Source: Gemmatimonadaceae bacterium (GTDB taxonomy: Bacteria; Gemmatimonadota; Gemmatimonadetes; Gemmatimonadales; Gemmatimonadaceae). Taken from it: a DNA stretch of 64,000 bases. The stretch covers positions 434,001 to 498,000 of the forward strand of contig JADZDM010000021.1 of the NCBI GenBank assembly GCA_020851035.1, read 5' to 3'. Shown here in pieces: positions 1-8,676 of this stretch. The notes beneath the pieces are model-generated. The model did no database searches. It worked only from the letters and a program-made list of their open reading frames with translations, and was not told the origin of the DNA. Every line of letters begins with the position of its first letter. Position 1 is the stretch's first letter. A program made the translations under genes and the position numbers.

Positions 1-3000
1 AGAAGTTGTGCCAGCGTGACACGCCGCTGTTCACCACCGCCGCGTCCGTGATCTCCGGCACGTGCCAGGCGGCGATGTAGTCGTCCCCCAGGTGCTCCTG
101 CAACCACGAGTATCCACCACCCGGGCCGTGCGAGAGCACCTCGTCACCCAGCGACCGCAGCGCAAAGAGCTCCGGCGCATGGTTGGTGAGCTCGCGCACG
201 GTGTAGTAGATCTTGGCGCGCATGCCCGCCGCGTGCGCCGAGTCGATGAACGCCCGCATCCCGGCCGTCTCGATGAACGGGTAGTTGATCCACGGGTTGA
301 CGCGGTTGGCGTGGTGCACGTTCAGCGTGTTCGCCCCGCGCCGCTTCGCCGAATCCACCGGCACGAAGGCGTGGAAGAAGCGGGTGGACCACTGGCCGGC
401 GGTGTCCAGCGGCTTGAACGGCGTGATCATCAGCCGGAAGTCGAAGCGCAGCGAGTCGCCGGCCTCGATCACCTGCGCACCGCTGTGGCACGACGCCAGC
501 ACGCGATCGCCCGTGCGCACGATGTCGCAGCCCCCCTTGCCGTCGTTGGCCCACGAGCGTGGCGCGACCAGCGGCTTGGAGAGGTAGAAGTTGGTGTTGA
601 GCGGGCGGACGTAGTGTTCGTCCTTGAGCGTGAACTGGATGCCCGCGTTCACGTCACCGAGCCACGCGGCGTCCTGGTTCTGCTTCGCGACGTCCCAGGT
701 CCAGTGGAAATCCTCGGGGCGGTAGCCGCCCTTCTGGCCCAGGCCCATCATGTATCTCGCCGCGTCGGCGCGGAGCGGCAGCTCGAACGTCACCGTGCGC
801 AACGACGTCCGCGCACTCGCCTTCAGCGCCACCGTGTACTCGGCCGTGCCGTCGAACTCGAGCACGGCGTTCGTCTGCAGCCGCAGCGCTCCGGCCGACT
901 TCCGTGCTTCCCAGGCCACCGCACCGGGGGCGCGTTTCGTGATCACCGGGTCGGCGCCGGTCCAGGCCACCGCGCGGTCAGCCGAGTCGCGGACGACCAG
1001 CCGGATCGGTGCGCTGAGGATCTCGCGCGGGGTGGTGCCGATGCTGGTGTTGCCCGGCGAGAAGAACGACTGGATGCTCACGGGCATGCCATCGTTGCCG
1101 AAGGTGAGCGCGCGGCCGAGGAGCGAGATGGTCGTGCCGGACACGCGCATCGGCACGTATGGCGCCACCACGCTGTCATCCGCTGCCAGCTGCGAGTTGA
1201 GCCAGCGGAGGCGCGTGAGCTGCGCCGGGGTATCGTCGCCATGGTTCGCCACCAGCCCGCTGCCCACCCGGATGGTGACGCGCACCGGTGGCGCGCTGCC
1301 GGTTGCGGTCACGAGCCGGAGGTCACCCTCGTAGTCCCCCGGCGTGATGGCCGCGGGCAGGTCCACGCCGAACCAGAGCGCCTGCACCCGTGACGAGTCC
1401 ACGTGCAGCGCACGCGTGAAGCGACGCCCCGACCAGTCAGTCCCTTCGAGGTTGAAGGCCGTGATGGCGCGCGACGGGATCACCTGCGAACCGCCCTTCC
1501 GCCGCAGTGCGCTCATACGGTAGCGCAGTGAGTCGAGCGGCCCGCGGTGCGCCCAGACACCGACCTGGAAGGTGTAGAACTCCCCGCGTCGCGCAGTGCC
1601 GGTGAAGGGCGTGAATGCCCCGCGCTGCGCCCACGCCGCCGGGATGTCGCGCGTCATGCGGATGGACAGCGCACGGTCCTCGGCGAACGCCAGGAACGGC
1701 GCCGAGGGATGCGCGCCACGCAGCGCCGCCAGTTCCGACGCGGTGGCGATGTACTCCATCGGCGTGAAGCGCGAGAACTCGTTCACGGCATCGAAGCCGA
1801 CCATCGTCGCACGTGGCAGTTCGTTGAGCGCGCCCGATCGCACCGCACCCTCGTTCAGCCCATGGGCCGACAGCCACGTGGGCTCAGCCGTGGGCTCGAC
1901 CACACGGTACGTGATCTTCGGGTAGTTGGACTTGAACGTGCCAGTGTACGGCAGGTAGTACACGTGGTACTCGCCGGCCGCCGGCGCCTGGAAGGCGATA
2001 TCGCCGGCCTCGCGCGTGATGTCGAGGCGGGCGACGTTGCGGATGCGCTGCTGCGTGGCGGCCTGGATCACCACCAGGTTCACTGACTGCGGCGTGGCAT
2101 CGCGCCGGCGCCAGGGGATGTGTGCGACCACCGCGTCGGCGGCGTTCGCCACCCGCACGACGGCGCGGTGATTGCCGAGCGAGTCGGCGATCCAGGTGCC
2201 GACGCCATGGCGCAGGCTGTCGGACGGTGCACCGGCGCCGCCCGTGACCTGCGTACCCGGATGCAGCGCCGCCTGGACCATCGCCGGGGCGTCGCGGTTC
2301 ACGCGCCGTGCCTTCACGTGTGCCTGCAACGTGTCCTCGAGGCGCTCATCCACGTCGGCGGCGTATGGCTTGCCCGCGCCAAGGCGCTCCGGCCACTCGC
2401 GTGCGGCCGCAACCTGGCGCGAGGCGTCGCGCCACCGTCCCGCCGCAATCGCCTGCGCGGCAAGCATCAGCTTCGCCTCGCGATACAACAGGCGTCCATC
2501 TGCCGCTCCCTCATACGGCAGGATCGACAGCCGGCCGAGCAGCGCGTCGGCCGCGGCGTACTGCCCAGCCGCCACCAGCGCCTTGGCGTGGGTCAGGCCG
2601 AGGATGTAGCTGGCCGGGAATCTCGCGTGATACCGAGCCGCGACCTCCACCGCCGCGGCGGCGTTCCCGTTCGCGATGAGGTGATCGGCCAGCAGCTTAC
2701 CGTAGCGCCACTCGGCGGGCTCGAGCGCCGCGGCACGCTCCAGGTCACGCTGGCAATCAGCGGCGCTGCGCTCCGGCAGCGTGGCGCGCGCGGCGTAGAA
2801 CGGCGCGTAGTCCGGCTGGTCGGCGAGCGACGTGAGGATCCGCGCGGCGTCGCGCAGGTTCCCCTGTCCCCAGCGGGCGAGGGCCAGGTAGTAGCGCGGC
2901 TGCCAGTGCGGCGAGATGCGCGCGGCATGCTCCAGCGCCGGCACCACTTCGGCCCGGAACGGGAACACGTAGCCCGGCGACAGCCTGCCGGCGCGTTCGA

Positions 3001-5143
3001 TGAGGGCATTGCCTCCTGCGTCACCGGTCTCGCTGCGGAGCCACGCCCGCAGGTAGAGCGCCTCGGGGTGGTCACCGGCGGCCTCCAGCACGCGGCCCGC
3101 CACCGCCGCCTCCCCTGCCTGCGCGTACCACGACCCCAGCTCCAGCAGCACCTGCTCCGGCAGCTCGGCGCGGATACCGGCGGCGAGTCTCGACGCGAAC
3201 GCCGCATCGTTCGAGGCCAGCATCCGCTCCACGCGGGCCTGATGGCTGATCGGATCGGCCGCCTCGAGGGCCGCGATCCGCCGGTCGCGTGTTGCGGAAT
3301 CCCCACGCCGGCGTGCGGCGACGATGGCCATGCCGAGCGCGTCGAGGTTGGCCCCGTCGACCGCCAGCGCCTTGGCCACGTAGGACTCCGCTGCGACGGT
3401 GTTCGCCTCGGCCAGCGAGAGGCGTGCCAGCTCGGTCCACGCGGCACCGCGGAACTCGGGCGAGTTGGCCGCGATCTCGAGGCCGTCCCGCGCGTCGTCG
3501 GTGTTGCGGAGCCAGCGGTTCGCCAGGCCGTACCAGTAGTTGGCCGCGGGATCGTACGTGTCGACGCTGAGCGCGGTGCGGGCGAGGCGCAGCGCGTCGG
3601 CGTACTGGCCGGCACGGATCGCCAGCATGGCGCGGTCGGCCAGCGCCGGCACCAGGTGCGGGTCGCGGGCCAGGGCACTGTCCGCGTACGCGGTGGCCTT
3701 CAGGTACTCACGCTGCCGGATCCACTGGCGCCCCTGCGCGTGCAGCCCCACCGCCGAGCTCCAGTCCAGCGCCGCTGGCGCATCCAGCGGCCGCGCCAGT
3801 GCACCGGCACGCGGGTCCGCGCGCCAGTCCAGCAGCACGTCACCCAGCGTCACGCGCAGTGCGTTCGGCTGCACGTCGGCGGTGGCGATGGTGTCGGCCC
3901 AGAGCTGCAGCGGCTGTCGCGACACGAACCTGGTGCGCACCAGCCGCGCCCCGTCGTAGATGCGCAGGGTGTCGGCCACCGGCACCGTCGGCGAGAACGT
4001 CAGCACGATGGCCGCACCACGTGTCGTCACGTTCAGCGCGCCGGTGCGCCCTGCGGCCACCATGCCCTTCGTGCCGGACACCGGGTACCACCATTCCGTC
4101 CACCGGTCCGTGGTGTGCGGCGCGAAGCCGCGATGCCGGAACGGCGTGAAGGTGCTCTGTTCCGCGGCCTGGTTGAAGAGGCGCCCGGATTGGACCTCCG
4201 AATACTGTCCATCGGTGTCGGTGAGCAGGTCCTCCCAGATCATCCCCTGCCGCGACTGCCCCCAGATCCAGATCTTCTTCCCCGCCTTCTCGTCGCGCGG
4301 CGACCAGCGGACCATGCCGAAGTCCCGGTCGTGCCAGTACGCGCCGAAGAAGTCGGTGGCGGTGCCGAAGACATGGTACGACTTGTATCCGCCGAAGCTG
4401 TTGTTGTCGTACCACGACAGGTCGCGACCGGCGCTGTCGACCGGCCACGGTCCATGCTCGCCCCCGTGGCCGAGGTAGCTGGTGCCGGGGTAGATGTACT
4501 GGAGCTTCCCGTCCACCGGGATGCCGGCGTTCATCCACGAGTAGTACGGCTGCTCGAGTGGTGACGCGTTGTACCAGGACGACGACGTGCTGAACGCCGC
4601 GTCATCCGCGCCGAGCCGGACCTCCAGGCGCCAGGGGGTGCGCGTGAGGAGGTCGAGCGCGCCGATGATGCAGCTCACGCTGCCGTCGGCGTTGGTGCGC
4701 GTGACGTAGTCCACCGGTGTGGCGACGTTCGGCGTGTGCCCGATGATGCCGTAGTTCGCCTCGATGCCACCGCTGGTCCACGGGCCGCGCATGGCGATGT
4801 CGCGAAACTTCACGACACTGTTCGCATAGATGAACGAGCGCCCGCTGCGTTTGTCGATCGCGCTCCAGATCTTGCCACCCACCTGCGGCAGGATCATGAC
4901 CTTCAGGTAGTCGTTCTCCAGCTCCACCACCTTCCACGACTGCCGCACGGGCGTGTCGGTGAAGCCATCGAAGCGGAAGTACGGATAGATGCGCCCGACC
5001 ACGGGGATCGGGTTCGGGTCGCTGAAGGGGTAGGTCGTGAAGACCTTCTCGTACTCACGCACCACCGGCGGTGCGGCGTGCGCGACTGCGGGCGTGGTGG
5101 CACAGAGCGTCATCGCAAGCAGCGTCCGGAGCAACGCTCGCAT
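1..5143 (-). CDS. Giant secreted DUF5107-TPR-DUF6067 (GH123-like) protein, 3' end outside window
   Basis: One uninterrupted frame of at least 1,714 codons runs from ATG at 5143 off the left edge. It opens with a signal peptide (MRALLRTLLA...AVAHA). A DUF5107 domain follows at about residues 30-345, with the motif GQYSEVQSGRLF. Residues about 430-950 are alanine-rich helical TPR-like repeats. From about residue 980 comes a region I recognise as DUF6067 / GH123-like glycoside hydrolase, with IPWRRRD, GEYHVYYLPY and, near the edge, GGGYSWLQEHLGDDYIAAW. DUF5107-TPR proteins are usually about 1,100 residues, so this is a fusion. It is probably an exported enzyme acting on carbohydrate; the substrate is unknown. 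Family assignment is from memory of motifs. The open frame is directly visible; the C-terminus is not in the window. Confidence 0.85.
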   Translation of the reverse strand, partial: MRALLRTLLAMTLCATTPAVAHAAPPVVREYEKVFTTYPFSDPNPIPVVGRIYPYFRFDGFTDTPVRQSWKVVELENDYLKVMILPQVGGKIWSAIDKRSGRSFIYANSVVKFRDIAMRGPWTSGGIEANYGIIGHTPNVATPVDYVTRTNADGSVSCIIGALDLLTRTPWRLEVRLGADDAAFSTSSSWYNASPLEQPYYSWMNAGIPVDGKLQYIYPGTSYLGHGGEHGPWPVDSAGRDLSWYDNNSFGGYKSYHVFGTATDFFGAYWHDRDFGMVRWSPRDEKAGKKIWIWGQSRQGMIWEDLLTDTDGQYSEVQSGRLFNQAAEQSTFTPFRHRGFAPHTTDRWTEWWYPVSGTKGMVAAGRTGALNVTTRGAAIVLTFSPTVPVADTLRIYDGARLVRTRFVSRQPLQLWADTIATADVQPNALRVTLGDVLLDWRADPRAGALARPLDAPAALDWSSAVGLHAQGRQWIRQREYLKATAYADSALARDPHLVPALADRAMLAIRAGQYADALRLARTALSVDTYDPAANYWYGLANRWLRNTDDARDGLEIAANSPEFRGAAWTELARLSLAEANTVAAESYVAKALAVDGANLDALGMAIVAARRRGDSATRDRRIAALEAADPISHQARVERMLASNDAAFASRLAAGIRAELPEQVLLELGSWYAQAGEAAVAGRVLEAAGDHPEALYLRAWLRSETGDAGGNALIERAGRLSPGYVFPFRAEVVPALEHAARISPHWQPRYYLALARWGQGNLRDAARILTSLADQPDYAPFYAARATLPERSAADCQRDLERAAALEPAEWRYGKLLADHLIANGNAAAAVEVAARYHARFPASYILGLTHAKALVAAGQYAAADALLGRLSILPYEGAADGRLLYREAKLMLAAQAIAAGRWRDASRQVAAAREWPERLGAGKPYAADVDERLEDTLQAHVKARRVNRDAPAMVQAALHPGTQVTGGAGAPSDSLRHGVGTWIADSLGNHRAVVRVANAADAVVAHIPWRRRDATPQSVNLVVIQAATQQRIRNVARLDITREAGDIAFQAPAAGEYHVYYLPYTGTFKSNYPKITYRVVEPTAEPTWLSAHGLNEGAVRSGALNELPRATMVGFDAVNEFSRFTPMEYIATASELAALRGAHPSAPFLAFAEDRALSIRMTRDIPAAWAQRGAFTPFTGTARRGEFYTFQVGVWAHRGPLDSLRYRMSALRRKGGSQVIPSRAITAFNLEGTDWSGRRFTRALHVDSSRVQALWFGVDLPAAITPGDYEGDLRLVTATGSAPPVRVTIRVGSGLVANHGDDTPAQLTRLRWLNSQLAADDSVVAPYVPMRVSGTTISLLGRALTFGNDGMPVSIQSFFSPGNTSIGTTPREILSAPIRLVVRDSADRAVAWTGADPVITKRAPGAVAWEARKSAGALRLQTNAVLEFDGTAEYTVALKASARTSLRTVTFELPLRADAARYMMGLGQKGGYRPEDFHWTWDVAKQNQDAAWLGDVNAGIQFTLKDEHYVRPLNTNFYLSKPLVAPRSWANDGKGGCDIVRTGDRVLASCHSGAQVIEAGDSLRFDFRLMITPFKPLDTAGQWSTRFFHAFVPVDSAKRRGANTLNVHHANRVNPWINYPFIETAGMRAFIDSAHAAGMRAKIYYTVRELTNHAPELFALRSLGDEVLSHGPGGGYSWLQEHLGDDYIAAWHVPEITDAAVVNSGVSRWHNF

Positions 5144-5210
5144 GGCAACTCCGAGTGGGTTCGATTGATTCGCTGTGCGCGAATCCGGGTTTCGGCTATG
5201 GGTCGGCATC

Positions 5211-5794
5211 GTTAACAATGTTCACGCGGAAAACGCGGAAAACGCGGAAAAGTCCATCCCGCACGGTGGAGACATACATGCACGTGAATGACGTGACTGA
5301 CAATGTGCTTGGCGCTGCGGTTGCCGTACACAGCGAGCTTGGTCCTGGCCTGCTGGAATCGGTGTACGAGGCGGTCATGGCCTGCGTCCTCGAGAAGCGC
5401 GGGCTGCACGTGCGCCGGCAGCAGCCTATTCGCCTGCGATACCTCGGCATGAGTCTCGACGAGGCCTTTCGCCCCGACTTGATCATCGACGATCGCGTGA
5501 TCGTCGAGATCAAGGCCGCCGCCCGACTCGAACCCGTCTTCACCCGCCAGCTGCTCACGTACCTGCGCCTGACCGGCATCGAGGTCGGGCTCGTCATCAA
5601 TTTCGGAGCCTACTCCATCGCCGGCCAGACGAGGCGCGTCGTCAACGACTACAAGGGCGACGCGCCGGGGAAAGACCCCCTCAGGTCACCGCGACTGCTG
5701 TTCCCCGGAAAATCCGACTCCCACACTCCTGACCGCCGCCCAGCGTCGTGACCCTTTCCGCGTCTTCCGCGTTCTCCGCGTGAATCCTGTTGAC
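5211..5794. mobile_element. Inverted-repeat element A carrying a GxxExxY gene
   Basis: The arms are 5211-5252 and 5753-5794, about 42 bp each and inverted relative to each other with about six mismatches. Each arm starts GT(T/C)AACA and continues TTCACGCGGA followed by tandem 9-bp ACGCGGAAA-type units. The right arm begins one base after the stop codon of the enclosed gene. The same layout recurs at 12671-13263 around a paralogous gene. No target-site duplication or transposase was seen, so mobility is inferred. Confidence 0.7.
5278..5751 (+). CDS. GxxExxY protein (PD-(D/E)XK nuclease-like)
   Basis: This is a 157-residue protein starting at MHVNDVTD. The reading frame is open further upstream, but that part only translates the terminal repeat, so the internal ATG is chosen. 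The name-giving motif is GLLESVY, about residues 24-30. The nuclease-like core is FRPDLIIDDRVIVEIKA, which gives a PD...ExK arrangement. Family members are small PD-(D/E)XK-fold proteins often present as many paralogs per genome; their biochemical role is not established to my knowledge. It is the sole gene of element A, and 54% or so of its fold signature is shared by eye with the second copy at 12754-13200. It could be a nuclease acting on the element ends; that is inference. Confidence 0.88.
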   Translation: MHVNDVTDNVLGAAVAVHSELGPGLLESVYEAVMACVLEKRGLHVRRQQPIRLRYLGMSLDEAFRPDLIIDDRVIVEIKAAARLEPVFTRQLLTYLRLTGIEVGLVINFGAYSIAGQTRRVVNDYKGDAPGKDPLRSPRLLFPGKSDSHTPDRRPAS

Positions 5795-5816
5795 GATCCC
5801 CCGACGCGCGCCGACC

Positions 5817-6314
5817 TCACGGAGACAAGGCACCACGATCTCCCGCCTGCCGCACCGTGAGCACGAGCGGCGCGCCGACGAACACAAAGTGACCGGCCAG
5901 CTGGATCCACCAGCGCAGCGCCACCGTCGGCGGCCGGTGCGTGAAGAGCGGGATGACCAGCAGCGACATCGCGGCCCAGATCATCGGCCCATACACCGCC
6001 GCCACAGCCAGCGCGCCAGGGAGAGAGCGGATCGCCTGCTGCAGCGCCGGGAGCGCGCGGCACAGGAGCACGAACAGCGTCGTCCACGCCAAGGCCACGC
6101 AGAAATGCAGCGCGATGCCGGCAACCACCGTCGCCACGCCACCATCGCGTGCCGCCACACCGAGCGGCACGCTGGCCACGCCCTGCCACAGCTGCGCGAA
6201 CGTCGAACCGTAGACACCCACGCTGAGCGCGCAGGCCCAGAGGAAATCCGACACGCCGGTCACGACGCCCGCGCGTACGACAGTCGCCACCGGCGACCTT
6301 CCCACAACCGGCAT
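5817..6314 (-). CDS. Four-helix integral membrane protein, coupled to M20 gene
   Basis: 165 residues with four hydrophobic stretches (VSDFLWACALSVGVYG, VVAGIALHFCVALAWTTLFVLL, ALAVAAVYGPMIWAAMSLLVI, LAGHFVFVGAPLVLTV). Its ATG (6314-6312) overlaps the stop of the upstream M20 gene in a TGATG arrangement, so it is probably translated by re-initiation from the same mRNA. The pattern of a polar N-terminus and glycines and histidine in helix 2 resembles a widespread unnamed family of small bacterial membrane proteins. I do not recognise a function. The coupling suggests a job linked to the amidohydrolase, for instance uptake or anchoring, but nothing in the sequence shows this. Confidence 0.75.
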   Translation of the reverse strand: MPVVGRSPVATVVRAGVVTGVSDFLWACALSVGVYGSTFAQLWQGVASVPLGVAARDGGVATVVAGIALHFCVALAWTTLFVLLCRALPALQQAIRSLPGALAVAAVYGPMIWAAMSLLVIPLFTHRPPTVALRWWIQLAGHFVFVGAPLVLTVRQAGDRGALSP

Positions 6315-7924
6315 CAGGGAATCACGCCAGGAGCCACGGCCGGATACTTCACCCCAAGCTGCTCCAGGTAGCTGCTGAACCGCGCGGGGTCGTAGTAGAA
6401 CGGCCGCATCGCCTCCCGGTACCGCGCCATCTTCTCCGCGTTCAGCCACGTCGCCGGCTGGTCGGAGGGTGCCATCAGCGGGTGGTACTTGGTCGTCCGG
6501 GTCTGCACGTTCACGAAGTAGTCCTTCGCATCGCGGATCAACGTCGGCTGCATCATCAGGTCCAGGAGGGTCATCGCCTGCACCTTGGCGCCGGCCACCA
6601 CGCCCTTGTGTGCGATCGGGGTCGCCATCGCGATGCCATCCACCCAGTTGTGGCCCGGCGTCCCCGGAATGTTGCTGGGGTAGTAGAGCGTCACGCTCGG
6701 CACGGTCCAGGACACGTCGCCGATGTCGTCGCTGCCGGTGCCGCCGGATGGTGTCTCGGCGGGTGAGCGCAGCGGGGCCACCCGCGTCACCAGCCCGCTG
6801 TCTGGCTGCTGCATCAGGCGCTGCACCGACTTCGCCATCACCTGGTCGTCGGCACTCCACGCCGGCATGCCGACGCGCATGGCATTGGCGTGCATCGCCT
6901 GCGCGATGGGCTTGTTGAAGTGCGGGCGCCAGGCCGACCCGATCACCTGCACCGTGTCGAGCTGGGTGAAGGTGCCGGCCGCGGCGGCGCGGGCCATCAC
7001 CTTTGCCTCCTCGTACATGCGCGTCACCCGCTCCACGTCGCGCTCGCGGAAGAAGAACCAGATCGAGGCCGTGGCCGGCACCACGTTCGGCTGGTCGCCG
7101 CCGTCGGTGATCACGTAGTGGGAGCGTGTCGCCAGTTCCATGTGCTCGCGGCGGAACTCCCACATGTTCGCGAACGACATCACCGCATCCAGCGCGCTCC
7201 GGCCGCGCCACGGCGCACCTGCGGCGTGTGATGCCGTGCCGCTGAACCGGAACTGGGCCGAGATCAGCGCCAGCGCCGACTCGTCGCCCCACGCGACGCC
7301 GAACTCGTCGCCGACGTGTGCGAAGAGGTTGGCATCCACGCCGTTGAACACGCCGGCCCGCACGAGGTATGCCTTGCCCGCCAGCTGCTCCTCGGCCACG
7401 CCGGGCCAGAGCACGATGGTGCCGGACATCTTCTCGCGCACCATGATGTCCTTCACCGCCAGCGCCGCGATGATGTTCAGCGGCACGCCGCTGTTGTGTC
7501 CCTCGCCATGGCCCGGCGCACCGGCCACCAGCGGGATGCGGCCGGCGCTGCCCGGGCGCTGGTTCGCCTGCGGGATGCCGTCGATGTCCGAGCCGAGCGC
7601 GATCACCGGCGACCCGCTGCCCCACTTCGCCACCCAGGCCGTCGGCATGCCGGCCACCCCGCGCTCGACCGTGAAGCCGTTCTGCTCCAGCACGCCCGTC
7701 AGGTACTTCGAGGTCTCGAACTCCTGCATGCCGAGTTCGCCGAAGGAGAACACCTGGTCGACCATGCGCTGGGCGAGCTGCGCGCGGGCGTCGATCGTGC
7801 GGGCCAGCTCGGCCTTCAGCGCCTCGACCCGTGGGTTCGGCCGGGGGGCCTGCGCCGCGAGCGCGGCACCGGAAGTGAGGCCGGCGACCAGACTGGTCGC
7901 CAGGAGACGGCGGAGGGAGCGCAT
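6314..7924 (-). CDS. Exported M20 amidohydrolase, AbgB-like
   Basis: 536 residues. A signal peptide (MRSLRRLLATSLVAGLTSGA...ALAAQA) precedes an M20 peptidase fold. The catalytic domain shows GSDIDGIPQ, the metal-site segment GAPGHGEGHNSG and the general-base region GVAEEQ, followed by a dimerisation insert around FSGTASHAAGAPWRGRSALDA. This matches the p-aminobenzoyl-glutamate hydrolase subunit B / amidohydrolase branch of M20, which cleaves amide bonds of acylated amino acids; the true substrate is unknown. The C-terminal 60 residues (TKYHPLMAPSDQPATWLNAE) match a common extension in exported members. It heads a two-gene unit with the membrane protein at 5817-6314. Confidence 0.88.
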   Translation of the reverse strand: MRSLRRLLATSLVAGLTSGAALAAQAPRPNPRVEALKAELARTIDARAQLAQRMVDQVFSFGELGMQEFETSKYLTGVLEQNGFTVERGVAGMPTAWVAKWGSGSPVIALGSDIDGIPQANQRPGSAGRIPLVAGAPGHGEGHNSGVPLNIIAALAVKDIMVREKMSGTIVLWPGVAEEQLAGKAYLVRAGVFNGVDANLFAHVGDEFGVAWGDESALALISAQFRFSGTASHAAGAPWRGRSALDAVMSFANMWEFRREHMELATRSHYVITDGGDQPNVVPATASIWFFFRERDVERVTRMYEEAKVMARAAAAGTFTQLDTVQVIGSAWRPHFNKPIAQAMHANAMRVGMPAWSADDQVMAKSVQRLMQQPDSGLVTRVAPLRSPAETPSGGTGSDDIGDVSWTVPSVTLYYPSNIPGTPGHNWVDGIAMATPIAHKGVVAGAKVQAMTLLDLMMQPTLIRDAKDYFVNVQTRTTKYHPLMAPSDQPATWLNAEKMARYREAMRPFYYDPARFSSYLEQLGVKYPAVAPGVIP

Positions 7925-8067
7925 CGGGAGTCCGCGTTCGGGTGGTCGGGCCGTGCCGCGGCCGTCGACGGTCGAGGCAGGGTCACGCTACCCCGCGCGG
8001 AACAGTGCGGCAAGGCTGGCGGCGTCGGTGTGGCACGCGACGCCCGGGCACCGCCGCAGCACGGCGG

Positions 8068-8565
8068 TCACATCGTGAACGAGTAGATGTAGATCGTCCC
8101 GCTGGCGGCGTGCACGCCGATCCAGCCGGTGGTGCGCCCCGTGAGCGCCTCCGGCGCGAAGAAGTCCAGCGATGCGAACTCCGGCCCGCTCACCCACCAC
8201 GAGACCGGGGTGGAGGGTTCGACGAACGCGGGGGCATCGGTGCCGGTGGTGACGGGCGTGAGCCGGGTGCGCCACTCCGCCACGTGGCCCGGCGCCACGC
8301 GGATCACCTGGAAGCCGGCGAAGTCCGCCGGCCCCAGCCGCCCATCCCCCACCCGCTCCTCCATCGCCTGGGCATCGAGGATCGTTGCCGCGAGCGCCGG
8401 CGGCACCCGCAGCATCTTCTGCACCGCCGCGATGCGCTCGGCCGCGGTCCCCTTGATCTCGACCGAGGTGCGCGGCGGCGGGGCCGGTGCGTCGCGGCGG
8501 CAGCCCGGTTGGCTGGCCAGCAGCAGGATGGCGAGGAGGGTCCGGCAGCGCGTGACGAAAGGCAT
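8068..8565 (-). CDS. Small lipoprotein of unknown function
   Basis: 165 residues. It starts MPFVTRCRTLLAILLLASQPGC, a type II signal peptide with lipobox SQPGC, so it should be anchored in the membrane. The mature part has a predicted helical stretch (TAAERIAAVQKMLRVPPALAATILDAQAMEER) and a beta-rich C-terminus ending in GTIYIYSFTM. I do not recognise a family. It is divergent from the glycosidase at 8677, with a 111-bp shared upstream region, and lies 143 bp upstream of the M20 gene in the same direction, with no obvious operon. Coding status rests on the good signal peptide and on codon pattern. Confidence 0.7.
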   Translation of the reverse strand: MPFVTRCRTLLAILLLASQPGCRRDAPAPPPRTSVEIKGTAAERIAAVQKMLRVPPALAATILDAQAMEERVGDGRLGPADFAGFQVIRVAPGHVAEWRTRLTPVTTGTDAPAFVEPSTPVSWWVSGPEFASLDFFAPEALTGRTTGWIGVHAASGTIYIYSFTM

Positions 8566-8676
8566 GGACCAAATCTGCAGCGCGCATCGGTGGCGGCCAG
8601 ACGCAGCCGCCTTCCGCCGCACTGCGCCGTGGCACATTCTCCGGCCAGCCCGGTGCGCCCCAGCCTCCCGATTCCG

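Noticed and set aside
2120-4564. Long plus-strand open frame (814 codons)
   Set aside because: It is antisense to the DUF5107-TPR-DUF6067 gene; its product is Arg/His-rich without domains, while the opposite strand has clear motifs. High GC makes such shadows common; the same applies to the long frames at 13402-16161, 56077-58986 and 9499-11106.
5071-5277. N-terminal extension of the first GxxExxY protein
   Set aside because: It would translate the promoter side of the neighbouring gene and the inverted arm (RKTRKTRKS); homologs start near MHVNDV.
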